NCBI GenBank assembly: GCA_905181625.1
Contig: CAJIYJ010000005.1
Coordinates: 62,001-126,000 of the forward strand
Reading direction: 5' to 3'
From: an uncultured Flavobacteriaceae bacterium
GTDB lineage: Bacteria; Bacteroidota; Bacteroidia; Flavobacteriales; Flavobacteriaceae
DNA length: 64,000 bases
Positions 9,503 through 19,720 of the stretch are shown here, piece after piece (the first letter of the stretch is position 1; the number at the start of each line of letters is the position of its first letter). The translations under genes and the position numbers were made by a program. The notes below the pieces were generated by a model. The model ran no database searches and was not told where the DNA came from. It worked only from the letters and a program-made list of their open reading frames with translations.

Positions 9503-9534
9503 TTGATTTAAATTATTATAATAAATTATATTTG
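9503..9534 (+). promoter_or_regulatory. Promoter of the SPOR-domain gene
   Basis: TTG at 9503-9505, a 21-base spacer and TATATTTG at 9527-9534 match the Bacteroidota promoter consensus. Only 8 bases separate the box from the ATG at 9543, so the transcript would be almost leaderless. Confidence 0.65.
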
Positions 9535-9542
9535 CCTAAAGA

Positions 9543-9917
9543 ATGAGAACTTTAAACAACTTCACGCTTTACGTTATTTTATTAAGCTTTTTATATTCTT
9601 TTTCTCAAGTAGGATCAATTAAAATTGATCTAGATCCTAAATTAAAAAAAGTAATAGAACTTAAAAAAGAAGTTAACTCAGAAACGTTCACATCTGGCCA
9701 ATTTACAATTCAGGTTTTTAACGGAAAATATAACGCCGGAATAAAACTAATGGATAGCTTAACTATTGAAAAAAAATATGATGATTTGTTCTTTAGCTTT
9801 GAAACTCCATATTATAAAATAAGAATCGGAAAATATGTTTCAAAAATTAAAGCAATAAGAGAATTAAAAAAAATAAAAAAAGATTTTTCTTCAGCTTTTA
9901 TACTTAAGCCAAATTGA
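9543..9917 (+). CDS. Small exported SPOR-domain-like protein
   Basis: The 124-residue protein has an N-terminal signal peptide (hydrophobic residues about 8-20, ending YSFSQ). Its C-terminal half, about residues 53-122, resembles a SPOR domain: an FTIQVF start, an internal alpha helix and a second half with YKIRIGKYVSKIKAIRELKKI. SPOR domains bind denuded septal peptidoglycan, so a periplasmic role in cell division is inferred. Its stop codon directly abuts that of convergent infB with no base between. SPOR genes next to infB are common in flavobacteria, as I recall. The domain call is by eye and the sequence is short. Confidence 0.7.
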   Translation: MRTLNNFTLYVILLSFLYSFSQVGSIKIDLDPKLKKVIELKKEVNSETFTSGQFTIQVFNGKYNAGIKLMDSLTIEKKYDDLFFSFETPYYKIRIGKYVSKIKAIRELKKIKKDFSSAFILKPN

Positions 9918-12524
9918 TTATTTAATTTTCTTTTTTACTTCTACCTCAGAATAAGCTTCAATAACATCCCCGATTTTAATGTCATTATAATTTTTGATTT
10001 GAATACCACATTCATATCCCTTAGCGACTTCTTTAGCATCGTCTTTAAATCTCTTTAACGCTGATAATGTTCCTGAATTAACAACAACTCCGTCTCTAAT
10101 AATTCTAACATTAGAATTTCTAAATATCTTACCATCAGTAACCATACAACCTGCAATGGTTCCAACTTTAGATATTTTAAATGTCTCTCTTATTTCAGCA
10201 TTTCCTGATATCTCTTCTTTAAAAACTGGGGACAACATACCTTCCATAGCATCCTTAAGATCATTAATGGCATCATAAATAATAGAATAATTTCTAATAT
10301 CTATTTCTTCTTTATCGGCAATTTGTCTTGCATTTCCTGTTGGTCTAACATTAAAACCTATTATAATCGCATCAGAAGCTGAAGCTAAAAGAACATCTGA
10401 CTCTGTAATAGCTCCAACTGCTTTATGAATTATGTTCACATGTATCTCGTCAGTTGATAGCTTTTGAAAAGAATCCGTTAAAGCTTCCACTGAACCATCA
10501 ACATCCCCTTTTAGAATTATATTTAATTCCTTGAAATCTCCAAGTGCAATTCTTCTTCCAATTTCATCTAAAGTAATGTGTTTTTGAGTCCTAACAGACT
10601 GCTCTCTTACTAACTGTGTTCTTTTAACGGCAATTTGTTTAGCGTCTTTTTCATCATCAAAAACATTAAACTTATCTCCTGCCTGAGGAGCGCCACCAAG
10701 ACCTAATATAGAAACAGGAATTGAAGGCCCTGCTTCAATTATAGCATTTCCTCTCTCATCTTGCATAGCCTTTACTTTGCCTGAATGCTGTCCTGCTAAC
10801 AAATAGTCTCCAATCTTTAAAGTTCCTGTTTGGATTAATATGGTAGACATATAGCCTTTTCCCTTATCTAAAAAAGCCTCAACAACAGTGCCAGTTGCAG
10901 ACCTGTTTGGATTTGCTTTCAATTCTAAAAATTCAGCTTCCAATAAAACTTTTTCTAAAAGCTCATCTACACCAGTTCCTTTTAATGCAGAAACATCTTG
11001 AGACTGAATTTTTCCACCCCACTCTTCTATAAGTAAATTCATTCCTGAAAGCCTTTCTTTAATTTTATCAGGGTTTGAAGTCGGTCTATCAATTTTGTTT
11101 ATTGCAAAAATTATTGGAACTCCAGCAGCTTGAGCATGACTAATAGCCTCTTTTGTTTGCGGCATAACATCATCATCAGCGGCAATAACTATAATTACTA
11201 AATCTGTAACCTGAGTTCCTCTTGCTCTCATCGCAGTAAACGCTTCGTGACCAGGAGTGTCTAAAAAAGTTATTTTTTGTCCATCTTTTAATATCACATG
11301 ATAAGCTCCTATGTGCTGTGTAATTCCACCTGACTCTCCAGCTATAACATTTTCTTCTCTTATATAATCTAGTAAAGATGTTTTCCCATGGTCAACATGC
11401 CCCATTACAGTAACAATTGGTGCTCTAGGTAATAAATTCTCAGGCAAATCAACAACTTCATTTATAGAATCTTCGATATCAGCAGTTACAAACTCCACTT
11501 CAAATCCAAATTCGTCAGCTACAATTGTTAGAGTTTCTGCATCTAATCTTTGATTCATTGTAACCATAATTCCCAAAGACATACAAGTTGAAATGATGTC
11601 AGTTGACGTAATTTCCATCATAGTAGCCACTTCACCAACAGTAATAAACTCTGTTACTTTAATTGTTTTTTTATCAGCTTCATTTAATGCTATATCTTCT
11701 TCAGATTTAAATTTATGAGAATCTCTTTTTTCCTTTCTGTATTTAGCTCCTTTTGAATTAGAAGATCTTCCTTGAAGTTTTTCCAATGTCTCTCTGATTT
11801 GTTTTTTAACATCCAATTCAGAGGGTTCAACTGCTTGGGGTTTTGACCTTGGCTGTTTTGCGAAACTTCTTTTACTTGAGCTTGGGTTAGGTTTTACGGT
11901 ATCCTTAGTAACACGAATTCTTTTTCTTTTTGATGCTGCAGAGATCTTATTTACTGCACTACTAGGTTTTGATTTTTTAAATTGTCCTAAGTCAATCTTA
12001 TCGCCTACTGTCTTAAGCCCGCTTAGTTTCGTGTATTTAGTCTTAATACTGCTATCTTCCTTTATATCTTTTACTTGCTCTATTTTTTCAGGAACTTCCT
12101 TAACCTTTTCGTTTTCTTTTAAAGTTTCCTCAACCTTAGCAATTTCTTTTTTTACTGGAGGTTTAGTTTTTTTAAATTGATCTAGATCTATTTTTTCAAT
12201 TAAAACTGGTTTTTTTATTTCAACTTTTGCCTTAATTAATTCGTTTTGTTTTTTTATTTTCTCTTCTTGTTCCTTTTCTAGCTTTAACCTAAGCTCTTCT
12301 TTTTGTTTTTTCTTTTCTTCACTTAAGTCATGTGATTCTACCTTGCTGGACTTGTCGGAGCTAAATTCATCTAAGAATAAATTATACTGACTTTCGGAAA
12401 TTTTAGTTGTTGGTCTAGCTTCAATAATGTGGCCACTTGAAGCTAAAAACTCAACAGCTCTATCTAAAGAAATATTAAATTCTCTCAGTACCTTATTTAA
12501 TCTTGTTAATTTCATTTCGCTCAT
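9918..12524 (-). CDS. infB: Translation initiation factor IF-2
   Basis: IF-2 is the GTPase that places initiator tRNA on the ribosome and promotes subunit joining. I start it at the ATG at 12524 (868 residues, [13 protein letters not shown]), which matches flavobacterial IF-2 N-termini. An ATG 36 bases earlier would lie inside nusA and adds a hydrophobic stretch. A long Lys/Glu-rich linker (about residues 60-270) precedes the G domain, whose motifs are GHVDHGKTS (about 375-383), [12 protein letters not shown] and the SAL loop. IF-2 C-terminal domains follow. Third gene of rimP-nusA-infB, 16 bases after nusA. Confidence 0.96.
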   Translation of the reverse strand: MSEMKLTRLNKVLREFNISLDRAVEFLASSGHIIEARPTTKISESQYNLFLDEFSSDKSSKVESHDLSEEKKKQKEELRLKLEKEQEEKIKKQNELIKAKVEIKKPVLIEKIDLDQFKKTKPPVKKEIAKVEETLKENEKVKEVPEKIEQVKDIKEDSSIKTKYTKLSGLKTVGDKIDLGQFKKSKPSSAVNKISAASKRKRIRVTKDTVKPNPSSSKRSFAKQPRSKPQAVEPSELDVKKQIRETLEKLQGRSSNSKGAKYRKEKRDSHKFKSEEDIALNEADKKTIKVTEFITVGEVATMMEITSTDIISTCMSLGIMVTMNQRLDAETLTIVADEFGFEVEFVTADIEDSINEVVDLPENLLPRAPIVTVMGHVDHGKTSLLDYIREENVIAGESGGITQHIGAYHVILKDGQKITFLDTPGHEAFTAMRARGTQVTDLVIIVIAADDDVMPQTKEAISHAQAAGVPIIFAINKIDRPTSNPDKIKERLSGMNLLIEEWGGKIQSQDVSALKGTGVDELLEKVLLEAEFLELKANPNRSATGTVVEAFLDKGKGYMSTILIQTGTLKIGDYLLAGQHSGKVKAMQDERGNAIIEAGPSIPVSILGLGGAPQAGDKFNVFDDEKDAKQIAVKRTQLVREQSVRTQKHITLDEIGRRIALGDFKELNIILKGDVDGSVEALTDSFQKLSTDEIHVNIIHKAVGAITESDVLLASASDAIIIGFNVRPTGNARQIADKEEIDIRNYSIIYDAINDLKDAMEGMLSPVFKEEISGNAEIRETFKISKVGTIAGCMVTDGKIFRNSNVRIIRDGVVVNSGTLSALKRFKDDAKEVAKGYECGIQIKNYNDIKIGDVIEAYSEVEVKKKIK

Positions 12525-12540
12525 AAAAAATATAAATAAA

Positions 12541-13773
12541 TTATTCTGAAAATTCAGCACTCAACACCTTTCTAATTTCTAAAATAGTCTCTTCTTCAAG
12601 ATCAGTTCTTTTCATTAAATCTTCTACATCCTGTTCTAAAACACTTTTAGCAGTATCTAAACCGGCTTTTTTCAATTCTTCTAAAACCCAACTTTCAATT
12701 TCATCAGAAAACTCTGTTAATTCAACGTCCTCTTCTGCCCCCTCTCTGTAAACATCTATCTCGTACCCTGTTAGTTGACCTGCTAATCTAATGTTATGTC
12801 CCCCTCTTCCAATTGCTTTTGAAACTTGCTCTGGATCCATAAACGCTTCAACTGTTTTCTTTTCCTCATTTATTTTTAACGAAGAAATTTTTGCAGGGCT
12901 TAAAGCTCTAGTAATCAACAACTGCATGTTAGTAGTATAATTAATTACATCAATATTTTCATTGCCAAGCTCTCTTACAATTCCGTGAATTCTAGAGCCT
13001 TTCATTCCAACACATGCTCCAACAGGATCAATCCTATCATCATATGAATCAACGGCAACTTTAGCTTTTTCACCTGGAATTCTTACTACTTTTTTTACAG
13101 AAATTAATCCATCAAATACTTCTGGAATATCTTGTTCAAAAAGCTTTTCTAAAAACTTAGGAGATGTTCTTGACATTACAATTGAAGGTTTATTGCCTTT
13201 TAATTCTACAGACTCTATAACCCCTCTAATATTGTCACCTTTTCTATAAAAATCAGATGGTATTTGACGATCTTTTGGCATAATTAACTCATTCCCTTCA
13301 TCGTCTAAAAGAATCACTACATTATGACGAATGTGATGAACTTCTGCAGTATAAATTTCACCAATTAAATCAACAAATTGCTTATAAACTATTCCGTTAT
13401 CATGTTCATGAATTCTAGAAACTAAATTTTGTCTTAATGACAAAACTGTTCTTCTCCCAAGATTGACCAACTTAACCTCTTCTGAAACATCTTCTCCAAC
13501 TTCAAAATCAGGTTCAATTTTCCTAGCTTCTGTTAGAGTAATTTCTTGATTTTCATCTTCAACAGCATCATCTTCAACAACTACTCTATTTCTCCAAATC
13601 TCTAAATCTCCTTTATCAGGATTAATAATAATGTCGAAATTGTCATCATCTCCATATTTTCTTTTTAAAGTATTTCTAAAAACCTCTTCTAATATAGACA
13701 TAAGAGTAACCCTGTCTATAAATTTTTCGTCTTTAAACTCTGAAAATGATTCAATTAATGATAAATTTTCCAT
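12541..13773 (-). CDS. nusA: Transcription elongation/termination factor NusA
   Basis: NusA binds RNA polymerase and affects pausing, termination and antitermination. The 410-residue protein has the N-terminal RNAP-binding domain, an S1 domain around residues 130-200 and two KH domains, with [14 protein letters not shown] and [14 protein letters not shown] as their GxxG loops. A short acidic C-terminal tail is present. The second E. coli-type acidic repeat domain is missing, as is normal outside Proteobacteria. Middle gene of the operon, 12 bases after rimP. Confidence 0.96.
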   Translation of the reverse strand: MENLSLIESFSEFKDEKFIDRVTLMSILEEVFRNTLKRKYGDDDNFDIIINPDKGDLEIWRNRVVVEDDAVEDENQEITLTEARKIEPDFEVGEDVSEEVKLVNLGRRTVLSLRQNLVSRIHEHDNGIVYKQFVDLIGEIYTAEVHHIRHNVVILLDDEGNELIMPKDRQIPSDFYRKGDNIRGVIESVELKGNKPSIVMSRTSPKFLEKLFEQDIPEVFDGLISVKKVVRIPGEKAKVAVDSYDDRIDPVGACVGMKGSRIHGIVRELGNENIDVINYTTNMQLLITRALSPAKISSLKINEEKKTVEAFMDPEQVSKAIGRGGHNIRLAGQLTGYEIDVYREGAEEDVELTEFSDEIESWVLEELKKAGLDTAKSVLEQDVEDLMKRTDLEEETILEIRKVLSAEFSE

Positions 13774-13785
13774 TTTATTTATTTT

Positions 13786-14247
13786 TTAAAATTCTACTAT
13801 TAAATTTGCTTTTTTGATCTTATCAAATGCTATTGTTTTGGTTTTTTTAACTGAAATTTTTCCTTTACCAATTGGCTTAGGCTCTCTAGCCGTCCACTCT
13901 ATTGTTATTTGATTCTCACTAACTTCTGTTAAATTGCCAATAAATTCAATTCCATCAACAGACTGAACGCTTAACTTTCTTTTAATGTTTTTTAAAAATT
14001 GTCTTTGAGAAGCTAAAGGAGACAAAAGTCCTGCTGAACTAACATCAACAGAAAAATCGTCTAATTCTTCATTTAAATTCTTTTTTAAAAATTTAGTCAA
14101 ACCGACACAATCTATAATTTTAACTCCATTATCTCCGTCAATAGTAATATTAATTTTATTTGAAGGGTCCATAGAAAGATCGACTAAAAACAGATTCATG
14201 TTGTCAGTAAAAAACTCTTCTATTAATTCTCCTAAAATTTTTTTCAA
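13786..14247 (-). CDS. rimP: Ribosome maturation factor RimP
   Basis: RimP assists 30S subunit maturation. The 153-residue protein starts at a TTG (14247) and aligns in layout with flavobacterial RimP: an N-terminal alpha/beta domain containing VDLSMDPSNKINITIDGD and a central VDVSSAGLLSPL motif equivalent to the usual VSSPGLDRPL, followed by the C-terminal SH3-like domain. The central PG is SAG here, a variation seen in this phylum. First gene of rimP-nusA-infB, about 53 bases after the predicted transcription start, with a strong hairpin in the leader. Confidence 0.92.
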   Translation of the reverse strand: MKKILGELIEEFFTDNMNLFLVDLSMDPSNKINITIDGDNGVKIIDCVGLTKFLKKNLNEELDDFSVDVSSAGLLSPLASQRQFLKNIKRKLSVQSVDGIEFIGNLTEVSENQITIEWTAREPKPIGKGKISVKKTKTIAFDKIKKANLIVEF

Positions 14248-14264
14248 ACTATATATTTAATAAA

Positions 14265-14285
14265 GAGGGGGACAGTGTCCCCCTC
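14265..14285 (-). terminator. GC-rich perfect hairpin in the rimP operon leader (attenuator or tRNA terminator)
   Basis: A perfect 10-base inverted repeat around a single central base; each arm holds five consecutive G or C. It stands out in very AT-rich surroundings. On the minus strand it is followed by CTTTATT, a weak U-tract. It lies between the rimP promoter box (14306-14313) and the rimP start (14247), so it is inside the predicted leader. It could be an attenuator or a stabilising 5' stem, or it could terminate the tRNA-Gln transcript coming from upstream. Sequence alone does not decide. Confidence 0.7.
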
Positions 14286-14305
14286 AATTTTTCAGTAATG
14301 CTGTG

Positions 14306-14313
14306 CAAATATA
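14306..14313 (-). promoter_or_regulatory. Predicted -7 element of the rimP-nusA-infB operon
   Basis: TATATTTG on the minus strand fits TAnnTTTG exactly. No TTG lies at the usual 17-23 base distance (the nearest is 13 bases away), so the -33 element is weak or absent. Transcription would begin near 14300. Confidence 0.55.
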
Positions 14314-14362
14314 AGAAATTCTATTACAAAAAACTTATTGACAACTACATAATGAATTATAG

Positions 14363-14435
14363 TTGGCCTACTAGGGCTCGAACCTAGACTCTCCTGGACC
14401 AAAACCAGGCGTGTTGCCAGTTACACCATAGGCCA
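14363..14435 (-). tRNA. tRNA-Gln (anticodon TTG)
   Basis: The 73-base minus-strand sequence folds into a full cloverleaf: acceptor TGGCCTA/TAGGCCA with discriminator A, D stem GTGT/ACAC, anticodon stem CCTGG/CCAGG around a loop TTTTGGT giving anticodon TTG, a 5-base variable loop, and T stem CTAGG/CCTAG with loop TTCGAGC. The CCA end is not encoded. Confidence 0.97.
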
Positions 14436-14448
14436 ATATAAAGCTCCG

Positions 14449-14478
14449 CAAATTTAGTATAAAGTTTAAGCTTGGCAA
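14449..14478 (-). promoter_or_regulatory. Promoter of tRNA-Gln
   Basis: On the minus strand, TTG (14478-14476), a 19-base spacer and TAAATTTG (14456-14449) match the Bacteroidota consensus. The tRNA 5' end follows 13 bases later. Confidence 0.75.
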
Positions 14479-14554
14479 ATAAATTATATTTAAAAAATTA
14501 TTGTGAAAATTTTATAGAGATTATTGTTTATTTTCGCGATGTAAATTATTAGAA

Positions 14555-17500
14555 ATGCACGTTAAAAAATTTGAGAAATGGAATAATTTTATTGGCCTTA
14601 TTGCCTTTTTAATTGCACTTACAACCTATTCTTTAACAGTTGAACCAACCGCTAGTTACTGGGATTGCGCTGAATACATTTCAACATCTGCTAAACTTCA
14701 AGTGGGACATCCTCCTGGGGCTCCATTTTTTCAAATACTGGGCGCATTTTTTTCTTTTTTCGCTTCAGATATAGATCAAATAGCATTAATGGTTAACATG
14801 ATGTCTGTATTTGCAAGCGCATTTACTGTGCTTTTTTTGTTTTTTACTTTAACTATAATTGGGAAAAAAATAGTTTTAAAATCTGAACCAATTTCTAATT
14901 CACGAGCTTCCTTAATACTTAGCTCTTCACTTCTTGGTTCTTTATGTTTTACATTCTCCGACAGCTTTTGGTTCAATGCGGTTGAAGCAGAAGTTTACGC
15001 AATGGCAACTCTTATAATGGCCCTTTTATTTTGGTTAGGGTTTAAATGGGAAGAAAATATCGATAACAAAAGAGGGAATAAATGGATTATATTAATATCA
15101 TTTGTAATTGGACTATCTTTTGGAGTTCATTTTATGGGCTTGTTAGCAATTCCCGCTATAGGAATGATATATTTTTTTAAAAAAAACCCTAATCCTACAT
15201 TTAAAAATTTTCTAATTGCTAATATTATTTCTGTCACAATATTGCTTTTCATATTTAAATTATTACTTCCTTCCGCATTAGGGCTTTTCGGAAATCTTGA
15301 AGTCATATTTGTAAACGATTTAGGTCTTCCCTACAACTCAGGCACTATTTTTTCAGCTATTTTAATTGTTTTATTCTTCTACTTTGGAATTAAACTAACA
15401 AGAAAAAAAAACTGGATCAACATAAACACCTTATTGCTGTGCGTAATGTTTGTTTTCATCGGTTTCTCGTCATGGCTAATGATTCCTATTAGATCAAATG
15501 CTAACACTGTAATTAATGAAAACTCACCTTCAGATGCCCGTGCTCTATTAGCTTACTATAATTTAGAACAATACCCAGATACTCATCTATTTTACGGTCC
15601 AATGTTTTCTGATGCTTATGCAGGCCAAGATTCAAAAAAACCTTATAAAGATGACAAGCCTAAATATGAAAAAGATTTAAAATCTGGAAAATATATAATA
15701 GTAAATGACTGGGAATCTGGAAAAATAAACTCCAATTCACAACATGTTGGTTTATTGCCAAGAATGTGGAGCTCTGAACATGCACCAAACTACATGAAGC
15801 ATTTTGGATACTTAAAATTTGAAATAAAACCAGAATACAGATCCGAAAAACAATTACTACAATTAGTTTCAGATTTTAAAACAAGAGTAAATGAGGGGGA
15901 TATAGATTCAGATAATTATCATGAATTTTTAACTGAATATGGCGGTTATTTAGATATTGAAAAACCTACTCTAGTGCAAAATTTAACATATCTTTTTCAA
16001 TATCAAATGAGTTCAATGTATTGGAGATATTTTTTGTGGAATTTTAGCGGAAAACAAAATGATCTTCAATGGAAATATGATGTTTTAAACGGGAATTGGA
16101 TAAGTGGAATAGACTTTGTTGATGAATTTAGGTTAGGTCCTCAATCTAATCTTCCGTCAGACGTATTAAACAATAAAGGAAGAAATAAATATTATATGCT
16201 CCCATTGTTATTAGGGATCATCGGATTATTCTTTCTTTTTAATAAAGACAAAAATCTTTTTTGGATCGTTACTGTATTATTTCTTTTTACTGGACTAGCG
16301 CTTAAAGTATATGTCAATGAAAGAGTTTTTGAGCCAAGAGAAAGAGACTATGCATTGGTTGGGTCTTTTTATGTTTTTTGTATTTTCATTGGCTTAAGTG
16401 TTTTATCATTAAACAATTTTTTTAAGTCTTTTATTAAAAATAAAATATCGATTCCTTTAACTGTTATTCCGCTGTTGTTAGTTCCTTTGTTAATGGCTTT
16501 TGAAAACTGGGATGATCATGATCGTTCTAACAGGTATACTGCCCAATCACTTGCAAAAGCATATTTAGATTCAATTGATGAAGGAGTTGATTCTATGATA
16601 TTTACCATTGGAGATAATGACACCTTTGCATTATGGTATGCTCAGGAAATTGAAAATTACAGAACAGATGTAAGAACGATAAACACCAGTCTAATTGCAA
16701 CTGATTGGTATATCGATCAAATGAAAAAAAGAACATATAACAGTAGTCCAATTCCATCTCAATTAACGCATAAACAATACGCTTATGGAATAAGGGACTA
16801 TGTTAAACACGAAGCTTTAATAGATTCTACAAGGTGGGATATTAAAGATTTTATGAATTGGATTTCTAGTGATCATCCTCGAACAAAATATAGTAATTTA
16901 TTAAATCAATATGGCGCAGACTTAGAAAATATTCCAAAGTTTACTCAAAATATGGTTTATTATCCTACTAATAAAATAAGAGTCTCGGTTAATAAAAAAA
17001 ATGTCCTTGAAAGTGGTTTAGTTGATGAAAAAGATTCTGATTTAATATTAGATTATATTGATGTTGATTTACCTAGTAGTGGTTTATACAAAAATCAACT
17101 GCTAATGCTCGATATATTAGCTAATAACGATTGGAAAAGACCTATATATTTTACTGGTGGGAGTTATAATGACGCTGAATATCTTTGGATGAAGGATTAT
17201 CTTCAATTAGATGGGCTTGTTTACAAGCTAGTTCCTATAAAAACTGAAGTAAACAAAAACAATCCCTACGAACTTGGTAGAATTGATGCCGATTTAATGT
17301 ATCCAATAGTAAAAGGATGGGAATGGGGGAATTCTGATAGCGACGATATATATCATGATCCTGAAACTCGAAAAAACAGTATTTCTTTTAGAGGAAATTT
17401 ACATAGATTGGCTTTACAGCTAATGAAGGAAGGGAAGAACACAAAAGCTGAAGAAATTTTAGATTTATCTATAAGTAAAATGCCAATAGATTATTTTGGT

Positions 17501-18100
17501 TTCTATAGCCTAATGGAACCTTATATTTCTTCATATTATAAACTTGAAAGTTTCAAAAAAGGAAATAAATTATTTGACAATTTGTCTAAAAAATATCAAG
17601 AGAATTTAAGTTATTATTCTCAAATGTCTAGATCAAAAAATGCAAAATTTTCTATATATACTTACGCTGAGAATATAATTACAGATACCGAAAGGTATAG
17701 AACTTTAGTTGAATCACTGTTAGGTTCAAACAACACCAAGTTAAAGTCTAAGGGAATTAAAGAATTTATTAATAGCTCTAACTACGTAAAGGATTTATAT
17801 GGAGACTACGAATACTACACATTAATGACCCCTTTTTTAAAAGAATTATATAGCTCTAAAGAAAATGATTTTGCAAAAGAACTTTACGTTAATATTTCTA
17901 ATCAATTAAATGAAAGGTTAGAATTATTCATTTCAATGCCTGAAGGTAGTAGGATGAATTATGGCCAAAACATCTCCGGCGATATTTATCAATTAAGTAC
18001 TATTATAAAAATTATGAAAAATTATGAAAAAGATGAAAATTTTATAAAATCAGAACTAAATTCTTTTTTGAATTTAAGTGAGAAGTTAAATATTAAATAA
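14555..18100 (+). CDS. GT117-family (DUF2723) membrane glycosyltransferase
   Basis: The 1181-residue protein begins with the DUF2723 hallmark: a first helix, then TVEPTASYWDCAEYI and VGHPPGAPFFQ (about residues 28-60), a GT-C-like arrangement with acidic residues in the first outer loop. About ten to twelve hydrophobic segments fill residues 10-330 and 545-645. The C-terminal half is soluble, with FTIGDNDTFALWYAQ and a helical, TPR-like end. Members of this Bacteroidota family are annotated as GT117 and are presumed to glycosylate exported proteins or envelope polymers using a lipid-linked donor. The substrate is not known here. It ends 8 bases inside the convergent thioredoxin-fold gene. Confidence 0.85.
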   Translation: MHVKKFEKWNNFIGLIAFLIALTTYSLTVEPTASYWDCAEYISTSAKLQVGHPPGAPFFQILGAFFSFFASDIDQIALMVNMMSVFASAFTVLFLFFTLTIIGKKIVLKSEPISNSRASLILSSSLLGSLCFTFSDSFWFNAVEAEVYAMATLIMALLFWLGFKWEENIDNKRGNKWIILISFVIGLSFGVHFMGLLAIPAIGMIYFFKKNPNPTFKNFLIANIISVTILLFIFKLLLPSALGLFGNLEVIFVNDLGLPYNSGTIFSAILIVLFFYFGIKLTRKKNWININTLLLCVMFVFIGFSSWLMIPIRSNANTVINENSPSDARALLAYYNLEQYPDTHLFYGPMFSDAYAGQDSKKPYKDDKPKYEKDLKSGKYIIVNDWESGKINSNSQHVGLLPRMWSSEHAPNYMKHFGYLKFEIKPEYRSEKQLLQLVSDFKTRVNEGDIDSDNYHEFLTEYGGYLDIEKPTLVQNLTYLFQYQMSSMYWRYFLWNFSGKQNDLQWKYDVLNGNWISGIDFVDEFRLGPQSNLPSDVLNNKGRNKYYMLPLLLGIIGLFFLFNKDKNLFWIVTVLFLFTGLALKVYVNERVFEPRERDYALVGSFYVFCIFIGLSVLSLNNFFKSFIKNKISIPLTVIPLLLVPLLMAFENWDDHDRSNRYTAQSLAKAYLDSIDEGVDSMIFTIGDNDTFALWYAQEIENYRTDVRTINTSLIATDWYIDQMKKRTYNSSPIPSQLTHKQYAYGIRDYVKHEALIDSTRWDIKDFMNWISSDHPRTKYSNLLNQYGADLENIPKFTQNMVYYPTNKIRVSVNKKNVLESGLVDEKDSDLILDYIDVDLPSSGLYKNQLLMLDILANNDWKRPIYFTGGSYNDAEYLWMKDYLQLDGLVYKLVPIKTEVNKNNPYELGRIDADLMYPIVKGWEWGNSDSDDIYHDPETRKNSISFRGNLHRLALQLMKEGKNTKAEEILDLSISKMPIDYFGFYSLMEPYISSYYKLESFKKGNKLFDNLSKKYQENLSYYSQMSRSKNAKFSIYTYAENIITDTERYRTLVESLLGSNNTKLKSKGIKEFINSSNYVKDLYGDYEYYTLMTPFLKELYSSKENDFAKELYVNISNQLNERLELFISMPEGSRMNYGQNISGDIYQLSTIIKIMKNYEKDENFIKSELNSFLNLSEKLNIK

Positions 18101-18389
18101 AGTCATTAATAAGGTTTATTAGAGTGTTTGCGTCTTGCTCTCCACTTTGTCTCCAAACCATTTCACCCCCCTTATAAATCATTAAAGTTGGAAGTCCTTT
18201 AACTCTTAGCGCTTCTTTTAATTCAGTATTCTTGTCGACATTTATTTTAATAACTTTTCCTTTATCTCCAATAGCAGCTGCTACATCTCTTAAAACAGGA
18301 TGCATAGCTGATGAAGATTCGTCCCAATCACCATAAAAATCTAGTAAAATCGGAACCTCTAAGTTGATTAGCTCACCAAATTTTGACAT
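18093..18389 (-). CDS. Thioredoxin-fold protein lacking the CxxC active site
   Basis: The 98-residue protein has the thioredoxin fold order: VPILLDFYGDWD, IKINVDKNTELKEALRVKGLPTLMIYKGGE with the conserved cis-Pro, then a terminal helix. The usual WCGPC is replaced by WDESS, and no cysteine exists anywhere in the protein, so it cannot act as a dithiol oxidoreductase. A structural, chaperone or binding role is inferred. Similar cysteine-free forms in other flavobacteria are my recollection, not something seen here. Convergent with, and overlapping, the GT117 gene by 8 bases. Confidence 0.85.
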   Translation of the reverse strand: MSKFGELINLEVPILLDFYGDWDESSSAMHPVLRDVAAAIGDKGKVIKINVDKNTELKEALRVKGLPTLMIYKGGEMVWRQSGEQDANTLINLINDFI

Positions 18390-18435
18390 AAGACAAGTAT
18401 TATAATTTAATGCTAAAGTAACATTTTTTAGAAAT

Positions 18436-19668
18436 CTAAGTCTTTTTAAGCGTTATAACAGATATTTCAGGCCATACTCCAACCCTGCCAGGAAAGCCTA
18501 AAACTCCAAAACCTCTATTTACATTAATATACTGATTTTTTTCATAATATATTCCAGCCCAATGTTTATACACCCATTTAACTGGACTCCACTTTATCCA
18601 TCCTGGTATTTCAATTCCAAATTGCATGCCATGAGTATGCCCACTTAAAGTTAGATGAAAATGAGTTTGGTGATTTAATAGTATCTGATCCCAATGCGAG
18701 GGATCATGACTCATAACAACTTTAAAATCTTCATTTCTTAACCCTACACAAGCCTTGTCAATATCTCCGTTTTTCCTAAACCCTCCTTTTCCCCAATTTT
18801 CAACTCCAACCAAACTAATACTTTGATTTAAGGATTTTATATTCACACTTTCGTTTAGCAACAGCTTAAACCCCATTTCTTTTTGAGAATTCAAAAGGGT
18901 TTTGAAATTCTCTTTTTTTTCTTGATCTGATTTCCAATTAACATAATCTCCATAATCATGATTTCCCAAAACTGAAAACTTTCCATCTTTTGCTACAATT
19001 TTAGAAAAAATCTTTTTCCATTTATTTAATTCAGTTGCTTTATTATTAACAAAATCTCCAGTAAAAAGAACTAAGTCTGAATTTTGTTTATTAATTAAAT
19101 CGACTGCATATTCTACTTTATTAATTTTTTGAAGACTTCCACTGTGTATGTCTGAAATATGGGTAATTTTATATCCGTCAAATTCTTCAGGCAAATCATT
19201 AAATTCTAGTTCATAATTCAGAACTCTATAGTTATGCCTTCCCCTATAAATACCGTGAATAACAAAGGGAATCGGCAAAGCAGCTATAATAAGTGCTATT
19301 TTACTTATAAAACTTCTTCTTTGAGTAAGAAATTTATTTGATTCATTTGAAGGGAAAATGAAATTAAAAATAAAATGAGTAATTCTTGTAATATCTTCAA
19401 TAAATAAAAATGAAATAACAATTAATTTAAATCCAAGTAAGGTTATAAAAAACGCAAATGGTATAGACAGATAATTATAAAAAACATCTGAAAAATTTAA
19501 AGAATTATTATAGATTTTAATAAATCTATAAAGCAAATTAAATATTATTAAAACATTAATTATAAAATAAAATTTTAGGATCCAGTTTTTTTTAAAAACT
19601 GATTTAAAAGCTTGAAATGCGTATATTTCAATTAATAAAAATACAATAACAAGAAATGTCCATCTCAA
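18436..19668 (-). CDS. Membrane-anchored calcineurin-like metallophosphoesterase
   Basis: The 410-residue protein has four N-terminal membrane segments (about residues 1-150), a short linker, then a metallophosphoesterase domain with the metal-binding motifs ITHISDIHSGS, VLFTGDFVNN, VLGNHDYGDY and LTLSGHTHGMQFG. This resembles the YkuE/YaeI type, which may remove lipid A or other phosphates; the substrate is unknown. I start it at the TTG at 19668 (MRWTFLVI...). A TTG at 19695 is in frame but forms the last three bases of the promoter box, so it would not be transcribed. Divergent from polA. Confidence 0.88.
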   Translation of the reverse strand: MRWTFLVIVFLLIEIYAFQAFKSVFKKNWILKFYFIINVLIIFNLLYRFIKIYNNSLNFSDVFYNYLSIPFAFFITLLGFKLIVISFLFIEDITRITHFIFNFIFPSNESNKFLTQRRSFISKIALIIAALPIPFVIHGIYRGRHNYRVLNYELEFNDLPEEFDGYKITHISDIHSGSLQKINKVEYAVDLINKQNSDLVLFTGDFVNNKATELNKWKKIFSKIVAKDGKFSVLGNHDYGDYVNWKSDQEKKENFKTLLNSQKEMGFKLLLNESVNIKSLNQSISLVGVENWGKGGFRKNGDIDKACVGLRNEDFKVVMSHDPSHWDQILLNHQTHFHLTLSGHTHGMQFGIEIPGWIKWSPVKWVYKHWAGIYYEKNQYINVNRGFGVLGFPGRVGVWPEISVITLKKT

Positions 19669-19692
19669 AGCTATATTTTTTAAATTAGCCTT

Positions 19693-19720
19693 CAAATGTA
19701 AAAAATATAAATGCAGGCAA
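19693..19720 (-). promoter_or_regulatory. Promoter of the metallophosphoesterase gene
   Basis: On the minus strand, TTG (19720-19718), a 17-base spacer and TACATTTG (19700-19693) fit the consensus. The -33 element lies inside the first codons of divergent polA. The predicted leader to the TTG start at 19668 is about 18 bases. Confidence 0.7.

Noticed and set aside
12525-12560. Upstream ATG for infB at 12560
   Set aside because: It would overlap the nusA coding end and adds a hydrophobic stretch not seen in IF-2; the ATG at 12524 fits the family.
14265-14285. Terminator for the SPOR gene on the plus strand
   Set aside because: The SPOR gene ends more than 4 kb away at 9917, and the hairpin lies between minus-strand units, so a plus-strand role is unlikely.
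19672-19679. TATATTTT as a polA promoter box
   Set aside because: The final G of the consensus is missing and there is no TTG upstream at the right distance.
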